A DNA stretch of 64,000 nucleotides from Bordetella parapertussis (GTDB lineage Bacteria; Pseudomonadota; Gammaproteobacteria; Burkholderiales; Burkholderiaceae_C). The notes beneath the pieces are model-generated. The model did not search any database. It was not told the DNA's origin and saw nothing but the letters and a program-made list of their open reading frames with translations. The stretch's first letter is position 1. Each line of letters starts with the position of its first letter. The stretch is from contig CAMDKD010000001.1 of the NCBI GenBank assembly GCA_945901125.1, forward strand, positions 82,591-146,590. The letters are read 5' to 3'. Below, piece by piece: positions 33,724 through 42,608 of the stretch. A program made the position numbers and the translations under genes.

Positions 33724-34149
33724 TCAACGGTTGAAAACGTTCAGGCCGGCAAAGAAAAAGCCGATTTCGTGCGCTGCGGTTTCAGGGCCGTCAGAGCCGT
33801 GCACCGCATTCGCGTCGATGCTGTCGGCAAAGTCAGCGCGGATGGTGCCTTTGTCGGCCTTTTTCGGATCGGTAGCGCCCATCAGATCGCGGTTTGTCAG
33901 GATGGCGTTTTCGCCTTCCAGCACTTGAATCATGACCGGGCCGGAGATCATGAAATCGACTAAGTCTTTGAAGAAAGGACGCGCTTTGTGAACACCGTAA
34001 AAAGCTTCGGCTTCGCCACGGCTGAGATGCGCCATGCGCGAAGCGATGATTTTCAAGCCAGCGCCTTCAAAGCGGCTGTAGATTTGGCCGATGACGTTTT
34101 TGGCGACTGCGTCGGGTTTGATGATGGAGAGTGTGCGTTCGATAGCCAT
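33724..34149 (-). CDS. ndk: Nucleoside diphosphate kinase
   Basis: A 141-residue enzyme that balances nucleoside triphosphates. It begins MAIERTLSIIKPDAVAKNVIG and has the phosphohistidine in NAVHGSDG near residue 117. Length and sequence are standard. It heads the ndk-rlmN-ispG-hisS series. Confidence 0.97.
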   Translation of the reverse strand: MAIERTLSIIKPDAVAKNVIGQIYSRFEGAGLKIIASRMAHLSRGEAEAFYGVHKARPFFKDLVDFMISGPVMIQVLEGENAILTNRDLMGATDPKKADKGTIRADFADSIDANAVHGSDGPETAAHEIGFFFAGLNVFNR

Positions 34150-34197
34150 GAGAAAAGTTTCCAGAAAGTTGACAAAAATAATGGCGAATAGCCAATA

Positions 34198-35238
34198 TCA
34201 GCTGATTTTAGCCCTGCGCGGTAAAGCCTTTTTACGTGAGGCTTGTGTTTTTTGGTCGCGCCGCTGTCTTGACAGGCTGTCGGCGCCGATGAAATCGGGT
34301 TTGGCTGCGGCAACCGGGTTGTTCGAACGGGTTTTACGCGCCGGGGCGGGTGCGGGCGTGGATTGGCGTACGCCGGCAGTTTTGGCAGACACCCGGCCCA
34401 ACCCGGCGCTGCGGATCAACTGCTCGGTGTCGGCACCGTCGAGTTCCATGCATTCTCCGCGTTTCAAGCCGCGCGGCAGTAACATTTTTCCGTAGCGTAT
34501 GCGAATCAGCCGGCTGACCGCATGACCTACCGCCTCCAACATGCGTCGCACTTCCCTATTACGGCCTTCTTGGATCGTTACCCGGTACCAGCAATTGGCA
34601 CCCTCGCCGCCGCCCTCCTCCAGGCTGCCGAAACGCGCTTCCCCGTCGTCCAGTTGCACGCCTTCTAAAAGCTTGGCTTTTTCGATATTGCTCAAATGTC
34701 CGAGCACGCGCACTGCGTATTCGCGCTCGAGGCCGAAACGCGGGTGCATCAATTTATTAGCCAGCTCACCTGAATTGGTAAACAGCAACAGTCCTTCGGT
34801 ATTCAAGTCAAGACGGCCTACAGATTGCCATTTACCGGTTTGTAAACGCGGCAATTTACGAAACACCGTCGGGCGGCTTTGCGGGTCATCGCGGCTGACG
34901 ATTTCACCGGCCGGCTTGTGGTAGGCAATCACGCGTGGCGGCGGCGGTTCAATACGCACAAACAGCGGTTTGCCATTCACTTTGATGCGGTCGCCGTATT
35001 GAATGCGTTGACCGACGTGGGCCGGCTCGTCATTCACCAGCACTTTGCCGTCGGCAATCATCTGCTCCATGTCCAAGCGCGAGCCCAGCCCGGATTGGGC
35101 CAGCACTTTGTGCAGTTTGGGTGTGTCGGGTTGTGCGCTGAGAACGCGTTTGACGGGCTCAGCATGTGCGGGGGTTAGCGCCTGATCGTCGTAGGCGCCG
35201 GAGACTATTTCGTCAAACTGAATACCGGGTTTGGTCAC
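34198..35238 (-). CDS. rluB: 23S rRNA pseudouridine synthase RluB-type
   Basis: A 346-residue protein with an N-terminal S4 domain (KLHKVLAQSGLGSRLDMEQMI), the RsuA/RluB catalytic motif GRLDLNTEGLLLFTNSGELA (catalytic Asp), and a basic low-complexity tail rich in Ala, Pro, Lys and Arg. RluB modifies U2605 of 23S rRNA. The first start is GTG at 35238, overlapping the scpB stop (GTGA), a pairing conserved in many bacteria. Confidence 0.92.
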   Translation of the reverse strand: MTKPGIQFDEIVSGAYDDQALTPAHAEPVKRVLSAQPDTPKLHKVLAQSGLGSRLDMEQMIADGKVLVNDEPAHVGQRIQYGDRIKVNGKPLFVRIEPPPPRVIAYHKPAGEIVSRDDPQSRPTVFRKLPRLQTGKWQSVGRLDLNTEGLLLFTNSGELANKLMHPRFGLEREYAVRVLGHLSNIEKAKLLEGVQLDDGEARFGSLEEGGGEGANCWYRVTIQEGRNREVRRMLEAVGHAVSRLIRIRYGKMLLPRGLKRGECMELDGADTEQLIRSAGLGRVSAKTAGVRQSTPAPAPARKTRSNNPVAAAKPDFIGADSLSRQRRDQKTQASRKKALPRRAKIS

Positions 35239-35918
35239 TGAGTTTTGTCCGCTTGGTGGTCAACTTCCTGGGAAGTGGTGTCGGTCAAAGGCAAGTCCGC
35301 AGACTGCGCCTCGACGTCCGTGTCGTCTGCGTCTAAAGACATGAGCATTTGGGCCGGGTCGGCTTCGTCAGCCACCGCCAGTTGTTCAAAAAATCCTTCG
35401 CTCGCGCCTTGGGTTTCCAAAGGCGGTAACTGGTCCAGCGAGGCAATGCCCAGATCGTCCAGAAACTGGCGCGTGGTGGCATAAAGCATAGGCCTGCCTA
35501 CCGTTTCGCGGTGTCCTATGACTTCCACCCAGCCGCGGTCTTCGAGTTGCTTGATGACCAGCGAATTCACCGTCACGCCGCGTATGTCTTCCATGTCACC
35601 GCGTGTGACCGGCTGACGGTAAGCAATGATGGCCAGGGTTTCCATGGCGGCGCGGGAATATTTAGGCGGTTTTTCGGGGTGCAGCCGGTCGAGAAAATCC
35701 CGCATTTCCGGTCGGCTTTGCATGCGCCAGCCGCTGGCCACGTTGACCAGTTCAAGCCCGCGCTGCTGCCAATCATGCTGTATCGATTCGAGCAGGTGTT
35801 TAAGAGTGTCAGCGCCTAGTTCATCATGAAACAGTTGACGCAATTCCCGCACCTGTAAGGGCTGGGAGGCGCACAACAAAGCCGTCTCGAGGACACGCTT
35901 GGCATCCAGGGTGTTCAT
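35235..35918 (-). CDS. scpB: Segregation and condensation protein B
   Basis: A 227-residue winged-helix protein of the SMC-ScpAB complex that compacts and segregates chromosomes. Typical stretches are KRVLETALLCASQPLQVRELRQLF, YSRAAMETLAIIAYRQPVTRGDMEDIRGV and the acidic C-terminal tail. scpA is not next to it in this window. It overlaps rluB by four bases. Confidence 0.93.
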   Translation of the reverse strand: MNTLDAKRVLETALLCASQPLQVRELRQLFHDELGADTLKHLLESIQHDWQQRGLELVNVASGWRMQSRPEMRDFLDRLHPEKPPKYSRAAMETLAIIAYRQPVTRGDMEDIRGVTVNSLVIKQLEDRGWVEVIGHRETVGRPMLYATTRQFLDDLGIASLDQLPPLETQGASEGFFEQLAVADEADPAQMLMSLDADDTDVEAQSADLPLTDTTSQEVDHQADKTQ

Positions 35919-35937
35919 AGTCTTATTCCGGGGGAAA

Positions 35938-36984
35938 TCAACCGGCTATTCTAGCTGAGGGGGGGTAGTGCAAGCCCATACCGGCCAACGCAGCTTGCAT
36001 GTCGGCTGGCAGAGCGACCTGAAAATACAGGGATTCCGCACTGAAAGGGTGCGCAAAAGCCAGGCTGAACGCATGCAAGGCTTGGCGGTGTATGTCCGGG
36101 CTGCCCGCGCCGCCGTACAAACCATCTGCCAGCAAGGGCAGCCCAATGGCTGCCATGTGAACCCGGATCTGGTGGGTGCGGCCCGTATGCAAGGTGCAGT
36201 GCACCAGGCAGCCCTGGTCGTTGTTGTCCAAGCATTCCAGGCTGGTGTGGGCGGTTTTGCCCGATTGGCGTTCCAGGTCAACCACCGCCATGCGCAGCCT
36301 CTGTCGTGGGTCTCGCCCAATAGGTAATTCAACTTCACGGTGTACCTCGCCGCGCCAGGGGCGCTGGCTGATGGCCAGGTATTCGCGCGCTACCTCGCGT
36401 GCGGCAATCATTTGCACCAGCGCATCCATACAGGCGCGGGTGCGCGCCACCACCATCAAACCACTGGTGTCTTTGTCCAAGCGGTGAACAATGCCGGCGC
36501 GCGGCACCTGCGCGGCAGATGCGTCAAGTGCCAGCAAACCATTGAGCAAGGTACCACTCCAATTGCCAGGCGCCGGATGTACCACCAGCCCGACCGGCTT
36601 GTGAATCACGCGCAGGTGAGCATCCTCATACACAATATCCAGCGGCATGGCCTGCGGCACATAAGCCTGCGACATGGCGGTCGGCTGCAAACGCACGGTG
36701 ATGGTTTCGGCCGCCTTGACCAGGTAGGCCACCTTGGAAATCGGTACTGCCAGTGCATTGCTGCTGACACAGGCTTGCTCTATCAGGTGTTTGAGGTGAT
36801 TGCGCGAAAATTCGGGCATTAACTGCACCAGCGCGCGGTCCAAACGCTCGCGGTGTAAAAGCGGCGGGATTTCCAGTCGGCGTTCTTCTGCCTCGGCATC
36901 CAGTTCGTCGGCGTCCACCTCTGCTGCAATCGGCGAAAGGGTATTGCTGTGGGTGTCAGGATGCATCGTTGATAATCGGTTCAA
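35938..36984 (-). CDS. rluD: 23S rRNA pseudouridine synthase RluD-type
   Basis: A 348-residue RluA-family enzyme: an N-terminal S4 domain (RERLDRALVQLMPEFSRNHLKHLI) and the catalytic motif AGIVHRLDKDTSGLMVVA with the aspartate nucleophile. RluD makes pseudouridines 1911, 1915 and 1917 in helix 69. The N-terminus has an acidic extension of about 40 residues. It is divergent from bamD with only 21 bases between the starts, the same pair seen in E. coli and relatives. Confidence 0.93.
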   Translation of the reverse strand: MNRLSTMHPDTHSNTLSPIAAEVDADELDAEAEERRLEIPPLLHRERLDRALVQLMPEFSRNHLKHLIEQACVSSNALAVPISKVAYLVKAAETITVRLQPTAMSQAYVPQAMPLDIVYEDAHLRVIHKPVGLVVHPAPGNWSGTLLNGLLALDASAAQVPRAGIVHRLDKDTSGLMVVARTRACMDALVQMIAAREVAREYLAISQRPWRGEVHREVELPIGRDPRQRLRMAVVDLERQSGKTAHTSLECLDNNDQGCLVHCTLHTGRTHQIRVHMAAIGLPLLADGLYGGAGSPDIHRQALHAFSLAFAHPFSAESLYFQVALPADMQAALAGMGLHYPPSARIAG

Positions 36985-37005
36985 TTCAATGTTCTAAGGT
37001 TCAAT

Positions 37006-37806
37006 GTGTTGAGATTTATTTCATTATCCTTCTTGTTAACGGGTCTGTTGCTTGCCGGTTGCGCTACCGAAGAAAAAGACCCCACAGCCAAAATGACGCC
37101 GGAGGAAATTTACGCCGAGGCCAAGGACAATATGCGCGGCAATTTGTACGACAAGTCCATCAACTTGTTTGACAAATTGGAAGGCCGCGCGGCCGGTACC
37201 GTGCTGGCGCAACAGGCGCAACTCGACAAGGCTTATGCGCAATTGAAAAACGGAGACCGCATCGGTGCCCTGATGACGCTGGATCGCTTCATTAAGCTCA
37301 ATCCTGCCAACCCGGCTGTTGACTACGCGCTTTATCTCAAAGGCACCATCAATTTCAATGACGACATGGGACTGATGTCCAAATGGTTCAAACAAGATCT
37401 GGCAGAACGCGACCAAATGGCAGCGCGCGATTCTTTTGAAGCCTACAGGGAATTGGTGACTCGCTTTCCTCAGTCTAAATACGCGGAAGACGCCTCTTTG
37501 CGCATGCGCCACATCATCAACCTGCTGGCCAAGTCCGAGTTGAAAGTTGCCAGGTTTTATTACAAAAAAGGCGCTTACGTTGCAGCGGTCAATCGTGCCC
37601 AGGCCACCTTGAACGACTACCCCAACAGCGAAGCCGCCGAGACTGCTTTGATCATTCTCATCGAGTCCTACCAGGCGCTTGGCTTGACCCAATTGCGTGA
37701 CGACACACAAAGGGTATTGCAAGCCTCTTTCCCTGAGAGCAAATTCTTTCCCAAGCCGGCACCTTTGGTGCCAGTGGAGAAGAAAAGCTGGTTTAAGTTC
37801 TGGTGA
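37006..37806 (+). CDS. bamD: Outer-membrane assembly lipoprotein BamD
   Basis: A 266-residue lipoprotein with a signal ending TGLLLAGCATEE (lipobox Cys near residue 19) followed by TPR repeats (YAEAKDNMRGNLYDKSINLF, YALYLKGTINF, SKYAEDASLRMRHI). BamD is the essential partner of BamA. The start must be GTG (37006) or TTG (37009), because the nearby ATG is out of frame. Its last 14 bases overlap the end of the convergent helicase gene. Confidence 0.94.
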   Translation: MLRFISLSFLLTGLLLAGCATEEKDPTAKMTPEEIYAEAKDNMRGNLYDKSINLFDKLEGRAAGTVLAQQAQLDKAYAQLKNGDRIGALMTLDRFIKLNPANPAVDYALYLKGTINFNDDMGLMSKWFKQDLAERDQMAARDSFEAYRELVTRFPQSKYAEDASLRMRHIINLLAKSELKVARFYYKKGAYVAAVNRAQATLNDYPNSEAAETALIILIESYQALGLTQLRDDTQRVLQASFPESKFFPKPAPLVPVEKKSWFKFW

Positions 37807-39814
37807 TACTTTCCAACGCCTGTATCAATTGCGGTAACTGATCCAGGCGCTTCATCGGCGGCAAACCGGCCAGCAGTCTGCGTCCATAAGGCGTGCTGAC
37901 CAACCGGTTATCGCAGACCACCAAAGCGCCCCGGTCTGATTCACGGCGTATCAAACGACCTGCCCCTTGTTTCAAAGACACTGCCGCTTCGGGCAAAAAA
38001 TAATCATTGAAAGAACTGCGCCCTTGTGACTCAAGACGCTGGCTGCGCGCTTCGACCAAGGGATCATTCGGCGGAGGAAACGGCAGCTTATCTATGACCA
38101 CGGCCTGCAAGGCGTCGCCGGGTACATCAAATCCTTCCCAGAAACTGGCTGTCGCCACTAAAACCGTACCTGTCCCGCCGGGCTCTATGGCTTGACGGAA
38201 ACGCTGCATCATTTCGCGTTTAGGGTGTTGACCTTGCACCAGAATCACCAATTCACCGCTGTCGCCGATAGCGGCTTGCAATTGCTCCCCTATGGCCCGC
38301 AAAGCACGGGTGGTGGTGGTCAGCACCAGCGTGCGACCGCCAAGCGCCCGCGCCACCAACAGCGACAAATCTCCAACTTCCGCGCTGTGGCCCGGGTCTT
38401 TGGGCGAGACCATGAGGCGCGGCACATACATCCAAGCCTGGTTTTCATAATCAAACGGGCTTTGCACCCGCAATACCTGTGCGTTTTGCAAACCGCAGGG
38501 CTCGGTGAACCAGCTCAAAGTGTCATCCGTACCCAAGGTGGCCGAGGTGAAAATCCAGCTGCGTGGCAAGGCGACAGGCTCGCGGTCTGCGTTTGGCACG
38601 GTCAGCACTTGCGAATCGAGTAATTTGCTCTGCACCACATCTGCAATGTCCAGCGGCGCTTCCATGCAACGCAGTTGTGCCCCGACATCCAGCCAGCGCA
38701 CAGAACCGCTAACGCAGGCTTGGGAAAAATGGTCTATCAATCCTGTGACTTCTTCCAAGCGCTCATGCAGACGTTGAAAATCCGGTGCAGCATCTATCAC
38801 CGTTTCCAAGGCTGATTGCAAATTGATGGCGGCATTTTTGACGTCCTGCAAGGCCTGTTGCCAGTCTTGCTCATCCAGGCCCTGAGGTTGCGGCTGGTTC
38901 CAGCGTAGTTTGGCATTGGCAGGCTGCTTGCCGACCACCAAGCGCCAGTCGCGTAGGGTTTTTTCAAATGCACCGGTGACCGATTGCCAATCCACCAGAC
39001 CGCGCGCGAGTTGCAGTCCGGCGGTCAGCACATCCCGCGTCAAATCCAGCAGTTGGCCGCTGCCAAGCTGCTTGCCCAAAAACTGTATGCCGGTTTCGTT
39101 CAACTGATGGGCTTCGTCAAAAATCACCACGCGCACTGTGGGCAGCAGTTCGGACATGCCGGATTCACGCACCGCCATGTCGGCAAAAAACAAATGGTGG
39201 TTGATGACCACCACATCGGCGGCCATGGCTTCGCGACGTGCCTGGTTAACGTGGCAATCCCGCCAGTGGGGACACGGCGAGCCGAGGCAGTTGTCCCGGC
39301 TGGAGGTGATCAATGGAATCAGTGGCGAACGCTCATCCAACGTCGGCACCTCGGCCAGATCGCCGTTCATTGTGGTGCGCGACCATTTCTGCACTACCGC
39401 CAGGGTTTTGACCGACTGGCGATCCGGCAAAGTGGCCGATTGCAAAACCAGTTCAAGCCTTTGCTGACACAAATAACTGCCCCGACCTTTGAGCATGGCC
39501 AGCTTCAGTGGCAGGCCCAGCGCCTTCAAAACATCGGGAATATCCCGGGCAAACAATTGGTCTTGCAAGGTTTTAGTGGCGGTTGACAGCAAGACACGCT
39601 CGCCGCTGAGCAAAGCCGGCACCAGGTAGGCAAATGTCTTGCCAACACCGGTGCCGGCTTCGACCACCAGAGAGCCGCCGTGTTCCAGCGTATGGGCAAC
39701 GGCCAAGGCCATGTCAGTTTGTCCTTGTCTCGGTTGAAAAAAGGCGGTGGCGCGCGCCAACGGCCCCTGCGGGGTGAACATTTCCCGCACTACATCGCTC
39801 AGACTATCGGACAA
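37793..39814 (-). CDS. DinG/YoaA-like ATP-dependent helicase
   Basis: A 673-residue superfamily 2 (XPD-like) helicase. Walker A is AGTGVGKTFAYLVPAL and Walker B IFDEAHQLNET. Four cysteines between them (in GSYLCQQRL and NCLGSPCPHWRDC) would bind a 4Fe-4S cluster, and the C-terminal motif VI region is QGAGRLIRRESDRGALVVCD. It should unwind DNA during repair; dinG versus yoaA cannot be decided. It may be co-transcribed with zapE and the 39827 gene upstream of it. Confidence 0.92.
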   Translation of the reverse strand: MSDSLSDVVREMFTPQGPLARATAFFQPRQGQTDMALAVAHTLEHGGSLVVEAGTGVGKTFAYLVPALLSGERVLLSTATKTLQDQLFARDIPDVLKALGLPLKLAMLKGRGSYLCQQRLELVLQSATLPDRQSVKTLAVVQKWSRTTMNGDLAEVPTLDERSPLIPLITSSRDNCLGSPCPHWRDCHVNQARREAMAADVVVINHHLFFADMAVRESGMSELLPTVRVVIFDEAHQLNETGIQFLGKQLGSGQLLDLTRDVLTAGLQLARGLVDWQSVTGAFEKTLRDWRLVVGKQPANAKLRWNQPQPQGLDEQDWQQALQDVKNAAINLQSALETVIDAAPDFQRLHERLEEVTGLIDHFSQACVSGSVRWLDVGAQLRCMEAPLDIADVVQSKLLDSQVLTVPNADREPVALPRSWIFTSATLGTDDTLSWFTEPCGLQNAQVLRVQSPFDYENQAWMYVPRLMVSPKDPGHSAEVGDLSLLVARALGGRTLVLTTTTRALRAIGEQLQAAIGDSGELVILVQGQHPKREMMQRFRQAIEPGGTGTVLVATASFWEGFDVPGDALQAVVIDKLPFPPPNDPLVEARSQRLESQGRSSFNDYFLPEAAVSLKQGAGRLIRRESDRGALVVCDNRLVSTPYGRRLLAGLPPMKRLDQLPQLIQALESITRT

Positions 39815-39826
39815 GGCATTCCCCCG

Positions 39827-40534
39827 TCATTTGGGCATGTCTTCTGGACGGGGCTTAGACATCGGCGGCTCAGGTGGTTGCTTGCGGTTTGCGCCATCGA
39901 CTTCGATTTGTTGACGGTGTTTTTCAGCTTCATCCAATTTGCGTTGGTAATCAGCGCGTTTTTTGGCTACCTCGGCTGCTTTTTCCTGCTGTCTGCGCTG
40001 CCGTTCCTTGATTTCTTGCATCCGTTTTTCAAACTTTTCGCGGTTGGCTTCAATCTCTTCCTGTTGCTGCAAGTGTTTTTCATTTTTATCCAGGTTTTCT
40101 TGTAACTTGTCCAGATAGATATTGCGAAACTCCATGCGCTTTTCTTCATCATCGATTTGCTTTTCGACGCTTTGTTTTTCTTCAATTCGCTGCAAGGCTT
40201 TGTCAGTAATTTGCTGGCGCTGGTAGGCATTAAGCAAAATCTCCTGGCGACGCAAATCATTGTCTATTTCAATTTTTTTCTGCTGAGCGTCCATCTTGCA
40301 ATTGCTCACCACGATTTGCTGATAACACGCTTTGACCGTGTCTTTGTATTCTTTTAAAGCTGTATCCCGGGCGGTTTTGATACGCGTACGCTCTTCTTCG
40401 ACATTAACGCCTTGCAGGCTTTGCTCAGCGGGAAGTACGACCGGGGTATTGACGGCCTGCCAAGCTTGCAATGGAAAGGCAATGCCCAGGCAAAAGCCAG
40501 AAAGAATCAGCGTTTTTTTCATATTCAAGTTCAT
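39827..40534 (-). CDS. Exported coiled-coil protein of unknown function
   Basis: A 235-residue protein with a signal peptide (MKKTLILSGFCLGIAFPLQAW) and an almost entirely charged helical body rich in Glu, Lys, Gln and Arg, consistent with a long coiled coil. Two cysteines (ACYQQIVVSNC) lie near residue 75. No domain is recognised. The stop is 12 bases from the DinG-like gene and the start two bases from the zapE stop, so the three are probably one transcript. A periplasmic scaffold or tether is a guess. Confidence 0.8.
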   Translation of the reverse strand: MNLNMKKTLILSGFCLGIAFPLQAWQAVNTPVVLPAEQSLQGVNVEEERTRIKTARDTALKEYKDTVKACYQQIVVSNCKMDAQQKKIEIDNDLRRQEILLNAYQRQQITDKALQRIEEKQSVEKQIDDEEKRMEFRNIYLDKLQENLDKNEKHLQQQEEIEANREKFEKRMQEIKERQRRQQEKAAEVAKKRADYQRKLDEAEKHRQQIEVDGANRKQPPEPPMSKPRPEDMPK

Positions 40535-40536
40535 GC

Positions 40537-41634
40537 TTATGTCAATGAAGTATCTACCATACGGCGTCCCAGTGCCAAAAAACCGGCCGACTGCATTTCA
40601 CGCAAGCGTGAAGCCGTTCGAGGGAATTCGTGAGACATCGGGCCTTCGGTGTACAAGGCCTCGGGTTCAACCTCAGCCTGAATCACCAGTTTGACACGTC
40701 TGTCATACAAAACATCGATCAACCAGGTAAAGCGCCGCGCCTCGGAAGACATGCGCACTTCCATTCGGGGCACGCCGCTCAGAAACACCGTGTGAAACTG
40801 GCTGGCAATCTCCAGAAAATCGTTTTGCGAGCGCGGGCCGCCGCACAACACCTTGAAATCAAACCAGACCATGCCACCTGCCCGCCGCTTGGCCCACAAT
40901 TTTCGCTCTTCAATGGTTAACAAGCCGTCCTGATCCGGGGACTCTGCCAAACGGTTGAACGTGTCCTGCATCAGTGCCTCGGTGTTTTCGTTGCAAGGAG
41001 TTAAGTACAACTGCGCCTGTTCAAGCATTCTTCCCCGGTAATCGACCCCGTTGTCTACATTGACGACATCCAAGCTGGCATTGAGTAAATCAATGGCCGG
41101 CAACAACCGGTCACGGTGCAAGCCGTCAGGGTATAGCTCATCCGGGCGGAAATTGGATGTGGTAACAAAACCTATGTCGTTGCGTTGCATGGCCATCAGC
41201 AGCCGGTGCAGAATCATCGCGTCTGTGATGTCGGCTATGTGAAATTCATCAAAGCAAATCAGCTTAAAGCGCTTTGCCATACGCACGCCGAGTTCATCCA
41301 AAGGGTTGACGGTGCCCTGTAATTCACGCAATTCACGATGTACTTCGCGCATGAATTCGTGAAAATGCAAACGGGTTTTGCGCTCTATCGGTACTGCCTG
41401 GTAAAAACAATCCATCAAAAAGCTTTTGCCGCGACCGACACCGCCATACAAATACACCCCTTTTGGTAGGTTCGGGTGATTGATCAGCTTTTTCAGCTTG
41501 TTACCGCGTTTATGTTTGTATTCAGCCCATTCAGTGGCGCAGCGATCAAGCACCGACACCGCACCCATTTGGGCCGGATCGGCAATAAATCCCCGGTTTT
41601 TCAGTTCCTGCTGGTAAGTTTCAAGTACGGACAT
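40537..41634 (-). CDS. zapE: Cell-division protein ZapE (AFG1-like ATPase)
   Basis: A 365-residue P-loop ATPase with Walker A GGVGRGKSFLMD and Walker B ICFDEFHIADITDAM, typical of the AFG1/ZapE family. ZapE associates with the Z-ring during constriction in E. coli under stress. In many betaproteobacteria zapE follows odhA-odhB-lpd; here that operon lies just upstream but is separated by iron-uptake and CoA-transferase genes. Confidence 0.93.
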   Translation of the reverse strand: MSVLETYQQELKNRGFIADPAQMGAVSVLDRCATEWAEYKHKRGNKLKKLINHPNLPKGVYLYGGVGRGKSFLMDCFYQAVPIERKTRLHFHEFMREVHRELRELQGTVNPLDELGVRMAKRFKLICFDEFHIADITDAMILHRLLMAMQRNDIGFVTTSNFRPDELYPDGLHRDRLLPAIDLLNASLDVVNVDNGVDYRGRMLEQAQLYLTPCNENTEALMQDTFNRLAESPDQDGLLTIEERKLWAKRRAGGMVWFDFKVLCGGPRSQNDFLEIASQFHTVFLSGVPRMEVRMSSEARRFTWLIDVLYDRRVKLVIQAEVEPEALYTEGPMSHEFPRTASRLREMQSAGFLALGRRMVDTSLT

Positions 41635-41734
41635 GGCCTTCGTATTGTGCCCTTTAATGGATTTTGACTAAATATGAGGCACTTTCATACTCCTTCAATT
41701 ACTGACTTAAGGTGGAATTGATCTAAGTCAATAC

Positions 41735-41755
41735 AAATAAGAATAATTCGCAGTT
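41735..41755 (+). promoter_or_regulatory. Fur-box-like site upstream of the iron genes
   Basis: AAATAAGAATAATTCGCAGTT closely resembles the common Fur-box form with GAGAATAATTCTC at its centre. It sits about 40 bases before the cupredoxin start, in the 161-base gap between divergent zapE and the iron genes. Fur would repress the downstream genes when iron is sufficient. Binding is inferred. Confidence 0.6.
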
Positions 41756-41795
41756 AGAATAAACGAAATAGATACACATCATCGGAGCAAACACC

Positions 41796-42149
41796 ATGTT
41801 CTTATTTATGTTTCGCCGACTTGTTCTGATAAACGCGTTCGGGATAGCACTATCAGTTGTAGGATTAAGCAGTCTGCACGCCCAAGAATTTGAAAAGACC
41901 TTGGTCATCAAAAATCACGTATTTGAACCCGACGAATTGAAAGTGCCGGCCAATCAAAAAATCAAATTGATTGTGCATAACCAGGACAGCAGTGCAGAAG
42001 AATTTGAGAGCAAAAGCCTTAAGCGCGAAAAAATTATTGCAGCAGGTGCCAAAACCACCATAGTCATTGGCCCGTTAAAGCCGGGTAAATACGAGTTCTT
42101 CGGGGAATTTAATCCCGCAACCGCCAAAGGCGTGGTCATCGCTGAATAA
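41796..42149 (+). CDS. Periplasmic cupredoxin-like protein (iron-uptake associated)
   Basis: A 117-residue exported protein: a signal peptide (LVLINAFGIALSVVGLSSLHAQ), then a cupredoxin-like beta domain (LVIKNHVFEPDELKVPANQKIKLIVHNQD). The His in KNHVFEP and the glutamates in AEEFES are candidate metal ligands; the PGKYEFFGEFNP stretch lacks the CxxHxxM loop of blue copper proteins. Such proteins sit next to Ftr1-type permeases in FtrABCD/EfeO-like ferrous iron systems. It is followed 14 bases later by a damaged ftr1 gene and preceded by a Fur-like site. Confidence 0.82.
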   Translation: MFLFMFRRLVLINAFGIALSVVGLSSLHAQEFEKTLVIKNHVFEPDELKVPANQKIKLIVHNQDSSAEEFESKSLKREKIIAAGAKTTIVIGPLKPGKYEFFGEFNPATAKGVVIAE

Positions 42150-42163
42150 GCAAGGAGAACAAG

Positions 42164-42585
42164 ATGCTGGGTACCGGAATCATTGTTTTCAGGGAAACGC
42201 TGGAAGCCGCTTTGTTCATCGGCATCGTGGCCGCTTCAACCAAGGGCTTGGCTAAGCGCACACGTTGGCTGAGCTTAGGTGTGACCATGGGCTTGCTCGG
42301 TTCTCTGCTGATGGCATCCGCCATGGAAAGCATAAGCAACTGGGCCGAAGGCTTTGGTACCGACCTGGTGACAGCTTGCATTTTGATTCTGGCTTTGGCG
42401 ATGCTGGCATGGCATTGCATTTGGGTATCTGCGCATGCCCAGGACTTGGTGAAGGATGCTCGCTCAATTGGCAGCAATGTTGCCAGCTTCAACTGCTGTT
42501 TTATGTAAGCACTGTGCTTGTGATTTATTTTGCATCCAGACTTGTTCTTCAGCGGGTCAACAAACCGCAATTAAACCCTGCTTAA
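42164..42585 (+). pseudogene. Broken Ftr1-type iron permease
   Basis: The first 105 or so residues look like a normal Ftr1/EfeU permease: IIVFRETLEAALFIGIV carries the REXXE iron-binding motif in helix 1, followed by two more helices and VSAHAQDLVKDARSIGS. The frame then runs out at a stop at 42506-42508. In the +2 frame the sequence continues LLFYVSTVLVIYFASRLVLQ, which resembles the final helix of such permeases. A functional permease has about 280 residues and a second REXXE, both missing. The simplest reading is an internal deletion that also shifted the frame. Confidence 0.7.
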
Positions 42586-42608
42586 AAAAGCTTAGGCCAG
42601 ATCTACTC

